Positions 13,984-22,794 of a stretch of 64,000 nt of DNA are shown here, piece after piece. The notes beneath the pieces are model-generated. The model made no database searches. It was not told the origin of the DNA and saw nothing but the letters and a program-made list of their open reading frames with translations. The DNA lies in NCBI RefSeq assembly GCF_040436345.1, contig NC_133236.1, positions 16,695,466-16,759,465 of the forward strand, written 5' to 3'. A program made the position numbers and the translations under genes. The stretch's first letter is position 1; every line of letters begins with the position of its first letter. This DNA is from Pagrus major. Its lineage: Eukaryota > Chordata > Actinopteri > Spariformes > Sparidae.

Positions 13984-14370
13984 GTGAGCTAATGTTAGCA
14001 TTCAACCACTTCCTAGTAAATATTACTGTTTATATTGTTACACGATATGTCAAGAAAGGCGTAAATACATTTCAAAATACCCATGCACATCTTGGACACA
14101 TTTATGTAAACGTGGAAGTGAAAGGCACTGGATGTAATCAAACGGTCAGGTTAGCTCGGAAGTGGTTGAATGCTAATGTTAGCTAACATTGTGTTGTTTT
14201 GCCTTGAAATATGGCCCGATGTCCCTCCAGACCGTCTGTCTTTTTAGCTGCCAATCAATCGGGAAGCTGTATCATGACATTTATTCAACATGTGACTGTA
14301 ACACAGCAGCATTAACGAACCCACTCTGAGTGTGACATCAGAGTAAAATGGCCGCTGTGTGAATTTGTCT
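13984..14370 (+). repeat. Dispersed repeat with inverted internal blocks
   Basis: 'agcattcaaccacttcct' at about 13998 recurs in reverse complement as 'ggaagtggttgaatgct' near 14160. A 3' part with 'gagtgtgacatcagagtaaa' and 'atggccgctgtgtg' has a clear counterpart at 41640-41725, and the upstream part has relatives at 41395-41640 and about 43675-43800. It is therefore a multi-copy element. No protein is encoded. Confidence 0.7.
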
Positions 14371-14435
14371 ATGTTGTTTTTATTAATCTCAATTTGCGAC
14401 TAGGTATAAAATAAATGGGGTGAAAGTACAATGGT

Positions 14436-14520
14436 TCCCGCTGAGACATAGCGGAGTGGAAGTGGAGAAAGAAGCATAAAATGGAAATACTCAAGTACCT
14501 TAAAACTGGGCACAAGACTT
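14436..14520 (+). repeat. Short fish dispersed repeat end (AAGTAC-rich)
   Basis: 'agcataaaatggaaatactc' plus 'aagtaccttaaaactgg' matches the window's first ~75 bases ('agcataaaatgtaaatag'). The other end of this family, with 'ggtggaagaaatatttagat' and 'acaagtaaaagtccagcatt', is seen at 29092-29215, and a weaker one at about 12640-12710. Confidence 0.55.
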
Positions 14521-15282
14521 GATTACTTTCCAATGAAAATGATGAACTGTTCCTTTAAAATTCCAATCATTGGTTTAATGCCATTGTTTTTCATGGTTTA
14601 TCACCGAGGGTCTGAAATACCAAAGGAAAGAAAGCAGCCGGGTGAGTGTAAGTAAAAACCGTACGTCACCTTTATGCCTGTTTTCTTGAGACGACGCCCA
14701 CAAAGAGGCGAGATGAGCAACATGAGCGTGCTGTAAACCCCCGTCACAACACTGCAGTCACCTCAGCAGAGGTGAGGAGGTCACTGTGGGACGAAGCTGT
14801 CTGTCCTCTCTGTCGCTCCCTCTCAACTCCTGGCCTTTAACAGGGGCAGCTGACGTCAGAGGGGCCGCAGGCATCCAACTGTCTCTGTTGTTTCTAGCTG
14901 TCAGTCCACCCCCCACCCTGACTGTTCCTGGCTGATGTCCAAACTCCTCCAGCTCTTTGTAGGAGTGACCTTTGCAGAGGCAGACTGACAGACCGGCTCG
15001 GGCGCTCACTCTCTTGGTGGTGTGAGTGGTGTCAGTGTGTGGTATACTGGCAGCGGAGAAGGCTGAGAGGATAATTTGAACACAACTGTTACTGTGGCTG
15101 CCCCAGTGAGAGGAACGCCACTGTGAGACAATCCCACAGACGGCATTCATCTCAGGCAGGGATCACACGTCAACATTTCCTTGTAATGAGACAAATCATT
15201 GTTTATCTGTCACATTAAGGTTTTACTTCAGCCAGGCTTTGATTAGACATCCTTAAAAGGACAAGTTCACCAATAAAATGAA

Positions 15283-15655
15283 AATTTCTGGAGCTGCACA
15301 GCAAAACAGCGTTGCGGCGAAGTAGATGGGGACTTAAAACAACCAAACAAAAAAAACATAAATTGGGTCCATACGGGTTATCTGGCATAATCCAAGTCTC
15401 ATGAAACTCCAGGATCTTTATGATCGAATTGATTTGAAAAAACGTTATTGCACGAGCTCAACCGAATGATGAGGGTGTAAATAACGTCTTTTCAAATCAT
15501 ATTGGGATTTCAGGGCTTCTAGAGACTTAAATTACACCAGACAAGCTCTAAGGAGCCATTTTATGTTTCTTTTCGGTTGTTTTTAAAACAAGTCCCCATC
15601 TACTTCAGTTGTCTGGGACAATGTTGCAATGCTGTTTTGTTGTGAAGCTCCAGAG
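15283..15655. mobile_element. Foldback (long hairpin) element, ~185-base arms
   Basis: The left arm (about 15283-15455) starts 'tctggagctgcacagcaaaa' and continues through 'gaagtagatggggactt'. The right arm (about 15475-15655) is its near reverse complement: 'aagtccccatctacttcagt', then 'tgctgttttgttgtgaagct' and 'ccag'. Matching continues inward nearly to the centre ('acgtcttttcaaatcatatt' against 'gatttgaaaaaacgttattg'), leaving only a short loop. A related half-element lies at about 43015-43240. This is a non-autonomous foldback or MITE-type element. Confidence 0.85.
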
Positions 15656-16690
15656 ATGTAATGATGACTTACCATGATGGTGATACCATCAGTCTCCCCT
15701 GTCTCTTACACCTGCACCCATGGAATCTGCTCTAATGACACCCTGTGACCTTACAAGCAGTAAACACGAAAAAATGTATTTATATGTACCCTTCAGTTCT
15801 TTTTAAATACTCACTGTTGCTATTTGTCAATCAATAGGTGTATAAGGACTTTGCCAAACAAAGTCTATTTTAAACTGAGAATATTTTACAGCATACACAA
15901 AACCTTCCTTGGATATTTTAAGTCAGCTATTCTTACCTTAGCTTGATTAATTTTCTAGACAGCTACTTCTACTCTATCTTGGGAAAAACTCCCAGTGCTT
16001 CAGCTGGAAGAAAATGTTCTCAGTCACTCAGAGTTAGAGTGCTATCCAGTGACATTTAACACATTGTGTAGTTTTGAAGAGCTTTGAAGTTCAAAACATT
16101 TATATCGTTGAAAGAAAAAATAAGTTAGGAATAGTTTTATCGTTCATTATCTCATTTTGTTGTTGCTCTTCCTGGGATTCATATGAAAATGATGGATGAT
16201 CAACAGATGTTAAATAAAAACTGCAATATCATCAATACACCCAACTCAATAAAACTGCTTTTAAATAAAACATAAATTACAAACCTTGACTCGAACAGTT
16301 GACAGTAAACCATAAAATGTATATCAATAGCCAATGTTTTTCCATCCATACTGCAAAAGAGGAGAAATAATAACAATGAATTAAATGTTTCATATTCATA
16401 TAATCAAGTAAAATGAATGAATAATATTAATTAATGTGCCATTTATGAAAAAGGCAATGGGGGGCCAGGCAGGACCAAACCTCATTGCTTTTATCAATAA
16501 TTTTGATTAGCCTGTCCAAAATACTTTCACGGTTTACTTTCCAGCGAGACTGATGAAACTATAAGAAGATAAAAGGGAGAAAGATCCCATTATCAGTATT
16601 TTTCCTTGAAACCATCTTCAAAATCTTTCCTCAGTGCTCCTAAACAACTAAATAATCCTTAACTGACCAAAGAGTGTCTCGATTGTGTGT

Positions 16691-17029
16691 TTTTGGCGCC
16701 CCCCTGTGGAGAGTCGAACACGTGCCATCTACCCGCTCTACTCTCGCGGTACTCGGGCTCTTAGCAACCCTCACAACTTGCATTTTCGCACTGACCAATC
16801 AGGAGTCACCGTGCGGAGCGAGCCTACCAATCAGCGATCGAGGATTTGGGCACCAATTTAAACCGAGAGCAAACGCTTCCTGTTTTGTTTACTGCAATAC
16901 ACAAGTGGACTGCGAGGAGAAGACAAACATTTGGTCTGTTTGAGCAACTTTATCGGGGATAACGGAGTCCTTAGCACACGAGTAACTGAGAGATTAAGTC
17001 GGAAGTGTATGTTGAACTTCGGTTGAAAT
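16691..17029 (+). promoter_or_regulatory. nek2 promoter region: three CCAAT boxes and an E2F-like site
   Basis: CCAAT boxes lie on the + strand at 16795-16799, 16827-16831 and 16853-16857, spaced 32 and 26 bases apart, the close spacing typical of NF-Y-driven cell-cycle promoters. TTTGGCGC at 16692-16699 fits the E2F consensus. TTTAAA directly after the last CCAAT (about 16857) could be a CHR-like element. The arrangement is what is known for G2/M genes such as NEK2 (NF-Y, E2F/DREAM). The transcription start was not determined. Confidence 0.6.
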
Positions 17030-20000
17030 ATGCCGTCCCGTGTGGAGGACTACGAGGTGCTGTACACTATAGGCTCGGGCTCCTATGGAAGATGTCAGAA
17101 AATAAGGCGGAAATCTGACGGGAAAGTGAGTAATGTATACACGTGATGCCGGCGCAAACCCACTGCCCACCTGTAGGTATCTTTACCTGCCCCGGAGGTC
17201 CCTGCTGAAACGAGACCGTTATTAAACGTTACACCGTTTTAGCTTCAGTTGAGTCGAAAGCTGAACCATCGAGCGAGAATATCGGCTGAGTTGTGATGTG
17301 ATTCAAAGACGGTTCAGTTAAGAAGTATTTAATGTTTTTATCTCGTACCTAAACTAAAACCTTCGGGCAACAAACTCCCGTCCATTAACAAAATGGTGAC
17401 TGGAAATGGCCGAGTGTTAAAGCCTCCATTTTCTGGGTCGAAAGTGCTGATATATAACATGGCATCACAAATGGATGGTAGATGTGGTGGTATATTCACC
17501 AGAATGAGTTAAGTAACTGAATCAAAAAACACACATTTTGAAAAAAGTCTTGCCTCTATCTCAGCAGCAAAGCCCAGGTGTAGTGAGCGGAGTTAGCTAA
17601 TTAATTACAGACTTTCTTCATTGATGTGCTCAGGTGACCCTCTGTCAGTCACACACCACAGCTGAAACGATTAGTTCAACCAGTGTTTCCAAATGTGAGG
17701 CAAGTCCAGGTGTGCCCTGGGAGTTTGTTACGACAATTGATTGATATTGAAATACACAAAAAGTAATAAATTAGTTTTTAATTTATCCATGGCCATGCAT
17801 GGATATGCAATAAAAGTAAGGAAATTCAAACAAAAATTCAGATGTGTCAGAATAACAATTAAGTGAAACACTAACATATCCCTAATGAATAGTGTATATT
17901 CTTTGCTGTGTATATATATTTGCATTCACTAACTAATACAGAGGCAAAATCTGTAGCTAAAAAACATCCTTTAAAACCCTCCAGAAAACTAAAAATAAAC
18001 ATGTCCAAAGTGACTACATAACACGTGTTTTAGAGGCTATTTTGCACGGCTACGAATACAGATGTGCCTTTTAGATTTTGGCTTGACCTTTGTTGTGCCT
18101 TGCACACCAAAAGTTTGAAAACCACTGAATTATTTAACAAAAACCTGCAGCAATTTGCTGATCTATTAATTGTGTAACATTTTCATTAGGGCTGCAACTA
18201 ACATTTTTATTGTTGATTAATCTGACAAGTAGTTAATCGATTAGTTTTTTGGCCTATAAAATATCAGAAAATGCCAATCGGTGCCCAAAGCCCAAGATTT
18301 AGTCCGTAAATGTCCTATTTAATCCAAAAAATCAAAGGTATTCAGGTTACTGTCAAGTAAAAAACAGAAAATATTCACATTTACAAAGCTGTTTGAATTT
18401 GATCACGTAGATTAATGTTGCAATTGCCATTTGTCACCACTTTTCAGCAAAGGCATCATAAATAGATGTTTCATAATAGATTGCGATTTTTAAGCTCTAT
18501 CCTAAATATTATTAATTTCGTAGATCCTCGTGTGGAAGGAGCTGGACTATGGCACCATGGCGGAGAGTGAAAAGCACATGCTGGTGTCAGAGGTAAACCT
18601 GCTGAGGGAGCTCAGGCACCCAAACATAGTACGGTACTACGACCGCATCATAGACCGGACTAACACCACGCTGTACATCGTCATGGAGCACTGCGAGGGT
18701 GGGGACCTGTCCAGCCTCATCAACAGATGCATCAAGGAAAGGTGACGATGTGGTTATATGTGTTGAAATACAAAAAGGATTTGAGTTAGGTTTCCCTCCA
18801 CTCCACATCTGTGCTTCCTGACAGTATTTGCAGAATGAGAGTGTGTGGTTTTTGACATGGCAGGCATTATTTGGAGGAGCAGCTCATCCTGCGGGTCATG
18901 GCACAGCTCACATTGGCTCTGAACGAGTGCCACAGACGCAGTGATGGCAGGGCCACGGTTCTTCATCGAGACTTGAAACCAGCCAACATCTTCCTCGACA
19001 TCAGACAGAACGTGAAGCTTGGAGACTTTGGACTAGCGAGGATCCTGAACCATGACACCAGTTTTGCAAAGACATTTGTCGGGACACCTTACTACATGTC
19101 TCCAGTGAGTTCTTTAATCCTGCCGTGTCTTATCAGAACCTAATCAGAGCCTTATTAGCCCCATTTGTTACTATCTGTCAACATATTTTCTTTCAGGAAC
19201 AAGTGAATCGGATGTCATACAACGAGAAGTCAGATATTTGGTCCCTGGGATGTTTGCTGTATGAACTCTGTGCATTATCGTAAGTTTTGTAACTCCTCTG
19301 CTTGAGCTGATTTCTCCAGCTGCTGCTTTGTCGACTCTGACTGATATTTTTTCCTGGATTTCTCTTGCTCAGTCCTCCATTTACTGCCTACAACCAAAAA
19401 GAGCTGGCAGAGAAGATCAAAGAGGGGAAGTTCAGAAGAATCCCGTACCGATACTCTGAGGAACTGAACACGCTGCTCAGCAAAATGCTCAACTTGAAGG
19501 CTAGAAAGAATTATTAAACAATCATATGATTTTATTAAGATAGTCATTCATATTTAGAAACTTTTCTTGTGCTACTGCTCCTCAGGTACTAGTCAGATTG
19601 TGTTTTAATGCAGGAGTGTTTTCTTTTTGGTGGCAGGACTATCTGAGGCCCTCTGTGGAGTCTATTCTCCAGAGCAGCCTGTTGGCTGATGCTGTCGCTG
19701 AGGAGCAGAGGAAGGCACAAGTGCGACCCCGAAGAAAGTCGGCAGATTCTGACTGTCCATCTCACAAACCGTCTGAACCAACATCTGCCTCTGCTGCAGA
19801 GCTCAGACTCAGGGAACAAGCGCTGCGAGACAGAGAGAAGGCGCTGAAGGAGCGCGAGGAGAGGCTGGAGCGTAAGACTTTTGTTTCTACTCACCATCAT
19901 TCCACACAGACCCATGTCTGACCTGGGTTTAACTGTGGCCTGGCCATGAAACAGTGTTGACCTGCAGCCGGGCTTTTCACGGCCTGGAAGACCCTGGAAT

Positions 20001-21143
20001 AGCTGTGCATTTTGTCTTTAGTGAAAACATTTTGTTTATCTTTCTTCAAGTTTTACTAGTATTGCTTTGATATCTTTCTAAGGTGATTGGGGGATCCATA
20101 AGTGAAGTTGTCTAACTAAAACTATCCTCTTACATCAAGTACTACATCTCTGTGGGTGAACTTGTATAACTGGAACGGTTTGTTCAACAATGTTTACCGA
20201 CTTTCAATTTTTTCCACTTTTTTCGTGATGACTACATCACCTGACTGAGTGAATATAGGATATGTACATGGACCTCAAGTATTTGCAATTCAAAGTAGCA
20301 GTGTCGCATTGAAAATAAGTGCTACAAATTCCAAAAATAAAGGCATCTTTTTTTGTTGTTGTCTTTTCTTTTGCAGAAAGGGAGCAGGAGCTTTGTGTTC
20401 GTGAGCGACTGTCAAATGAGAAGCTTACGAGGTAAAACTTTTACGACGGCCGGAAACGGACCAAACCCTGGTCATTCTACAATGTCATCCTATGTCAGTC
20501 TAACCAACTCCTTGTCTTAATCTATTGTTTCAGAGCAGAGAGTTTACTGAAGAATTACAACCGTCTACAGCCGCAGAGGGAAATGGCACTGTTCTATGGC
20601 AAAGACATAGGTATGGGCATTGGACGAAGACCTCTGGACGTACTGAACCGAGACAAGAACTGAGCAATGTTTTTATGGGTTCATGCTTCAGTCTGGAATG
20701 TGTATGATTAAAATCATGTTTATTTATTTGTTTTTTAAATCATGTTAATAATGTTTTTATACACCAATAAAGAATTAAATTAAACCTGCATTTTTATATT
20801 AAAAAAAATGTTTAAAAATCCTGTCATATTACACACCTGGTGATCTGAAATGTAGCTATAATGTTGGAAAGTCTGCCTGACATAAGTATTGAGTATTACT
20901 CTTCATTAATCAATGACTCCTTACTGCTTGGTTGTAGATGAGGAGAACATCTCCCCCGGCAAGAAGAAGGTCCACTTTGCTGGTGAGAGCAAAGAGAACT
21001 GGCGTCCCGATAGTCGTCAGAGTGTGACGTCTCAGGAGCTGATTCTGAGGAGGCTGCGGGTGGCCAAGCTGCGTGCTCAAACACTGAATGAAGTGGAGAA
21101 AACCTGCCAGATGAAGAGCAGGCAGATCCTCGGCATCCGCTGA
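17030..21143 (+). CDS. nek2: Serine/threonine kinase NEK2 (NIMA-related kinase 2), complete, nine exons
   Basis: Centrosomal mitotic kinase that drives centrosome separation. Exons: 17030-17125, 18524-18741, 18864-19104, 19197-19279, 19373-19499, 19637-19871, 20377-20431, 20534-20610, 20938-21143. All phases join and give 445 aa, the human length. The kinase domain (about 8-271) shows the GSGSYG loop (15-20), Lys37, the HRD loop with Asp141, DFG at 159-161 and Thr175 in the activation loop ([11 protein letters not shown]). A coiled coil follows (about 300-345, rich in [18 protein letters not shown]). Near the C-terminus are KVHF (388-391, a PP1-docking form), a KEN box (396-398) and a final Ile-Arg. 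The start fits [15 protein letters not shown], as in other vertebrates. Intron 5 has a GC donor at 19500-19501; the other donors are GT. The promoter has CCAAT and E2F-like sites. slc30a1 follows 1.7 kb downstream. Confidence 0.97.
18186..18480 (+). repeat. 'Gggctgcaactaac' dispersed element in nek2 intron 1
   Basis: Begins 'agggctgcaactaacatttt', then 'gttaatcgattagttttttg' and 'tcagaaaatgccaatc'. A longer relative is at about 52155-52845. It is a common short fish DNA-element type and carries no protein. Confidence 0.65.
20766..20771 (+). other. Intronic polyadenylation signal in nek2 intron 8
   Basis: AATAAA lies within the 327-base intron 8 (20611-20937), about 110 bases past the stop codon met when exon 8 is read through its donor. 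It could end a short NEK2 transcript (see findings). Confidence 0.5.
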
Positions 21144-21482
21144 TCACACAGACGTCGCTGTCAGATTTGTGACTGAATGTGAAAACTTGTGAAGGCTGGA
21201 AGTCCTAATAACTGGATGTAAATATGATAATTGCGTAGGTGTGACATTAGTGCAGCTAAATTATTCAATCCAATGTTTGTCATATGTATGTTATTGCAAC
21301 TTTTGTTGTGTCAGGATTTTATCTTCTTTGATCTGTGGATGCTTTTGTGAATGTACTGTGTGTGTATTCTTGTTTAATTTAATTTAGTTATCTTTTACAA
21401 ATTGTAGAAAAACACATAAAGGGAAGATTATGTGAGAATATTTGTAAATTTAAGGTTTCACATTATTACCACTGATCTTATT

Positions 21483-21488
21483 AATAAA
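21483..21488 (+). other. Probable nek2 polyadenylation signal
   Basis: AATAAA about 340 bases after the nek2 stop codon at 21141-21143, in AT-rich sequence. Together they imply a short 3' UTR. Confidence 0.55.
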
Positions 21489-22353
21489 TTAAGACAAAAT
21501 AAGAACATCATTCATGCTGGATATTTTTTTTGTGCCAAAGATTCTCACAATGCATAGTAAAATAGATATACTACATGAACTATACAAATAAGCACAGTTT
21601 GGTAGGAAATGTAGTGAAACCCACTGTATGTAAATCAAAACAATAACTCAAAAAAGTCTTTAATTACCATAGTAATTACACCTCAAGCACTCCAGAGAGT
21701 TTCAACACAGATCCCTCCCACAAGGGGTCACCAGTTCCCCATGAAAAGTCAGCTGCTGAGCAGAGGGAGACCTCTGCCAGTGATCACAGGCAACTCGGCA
21801 ATAATCCCTCACACCTGAAAGTCGTTTGATTAATAGCAGATGAAAGGGTATAATTAGGAGGGACTGTTGTATTATATCAAAGTTTTGTTCAATAATAGGC
21901 CTTTAGATTACAGTTGATTTGATTAGCCTAAATTAAAAGACGACAATGATTAGAAGGACTTCCAACAATAAAGATTGTCTAATTCTATTAAATGCTCATG
22001 AATATATTTTCTTTCTGTTTTACATAAACAGTACTGAAGGCAGACAGGACATATAATTAAAACCTATTACTGACACATTTAAATTTGGATAAAATGAGAC
22101 CCTTGTGTTTTTTTACTTTATAATTTTCAGTACTGAGAAAACACTCATAATGAATAGTAATAATAAATCGCCAGTGTTTCTCCATTTACATAAATGTCTT
22201 GAATATCTTTAATAAATGGATGAGTTTTGATACCACATAGAAACAGAGCGATTAAGGATGTTATCGCGAGATTACAGTTGCCGTTAGCGTGTATAGCAAC
22301 GGCTGTTGTCTGGCATGTTCGCTCCGCCCACTTACGAGAGTTGCAAAATGTGA

Positions 22354-22455
22354 CCAATCGGATACACCCCTGAACCCTCTCCACCAATCGGAATCCTCGG
22401 AGGCGTGTCCTCACGGTGCCTTGTTCCGTGTGGAAAGTTTACCGGCTCGGGTGCA
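22354..22455 (+). promoter_or_regulatory. slc30a1 promoter: two CCAAT boxes and a metal-response element
   Basis: CCAAT occurs at 22354-22358 and 22384-22388 (30 apart). On the - strand, 22449-22455 reads TGCACCC, which fits the MTF-1 core TGCRCNC, and the extended - strand sequence TGCACCCGAGCC differs by one base from the consensus TGCRCNCGGCCC. ZnT1 genes are known MTF-1 targets. A 5' UTR of a few hundred bases would separate this from the start codon at 22795. Confidence 0.6.
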
Positions 22456-22794
22456 AAGTTTCAGCCGTCTGCAAACCGGAGCTCGTCGGCAAACGTATGT
22501 GGAATATGCTGGAACGGTACTGTAAACTACATTAACTAGAATAGTATCCCGGATTAGTTACACGTGTGGTCGTCTTCCCATTTAGCCGAGGGATGCTGCC
22601 GTCGCTGGATAACAACAGTGAATGAAAACGCTGTTAGCATTGCTCGTATTGTCTCAGGGACCCACCTATCTGAACGTAAGTCGTTAGCTTGGAGTTGTGT
22701 TGAACCGGAGAGCTAGCTAGCTGATGCTCCAGCGAGCTCGTCAGAAGAAACACTGAACGTTATTTCACTCGAAACTTGACTCGACGAAGGGAAG

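Larger units (their letters stand above)
9357..16690. other. lpgat1 3' UTR and lpgat1-nek2 spacer
   Basis: No convincing gene. The first 2-3 kb is probably lpgat1 3' UTR; a canonical AATAAA at 12037-12042 is one possible end, but this is not proven. The stretch holds a CA microsatellite (10475-10511), two copies of the GCTAAGCTAAGCTAAC-type repeat (about 12121-12300 and 13777-13930), a repeat with inverted ends (13984-14370) and a large foldback element (15283-15655). A 175-codon open frame at 10861-11388 is phenylalanine-rich from poly-T runs and has no domain. Confidence 0.6.

Noticed and set aside
14758-15150. 130-codon open frame on the - strand
   Set aside because: No recognisable domain and composition of random GC-richer sequence. 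No matching splice sites.
16674-16943. 89-codon frame upstream of nek2
   Set aside because: Overlaps the CCAAT and E2F-like promoter sites; no homology recognised.
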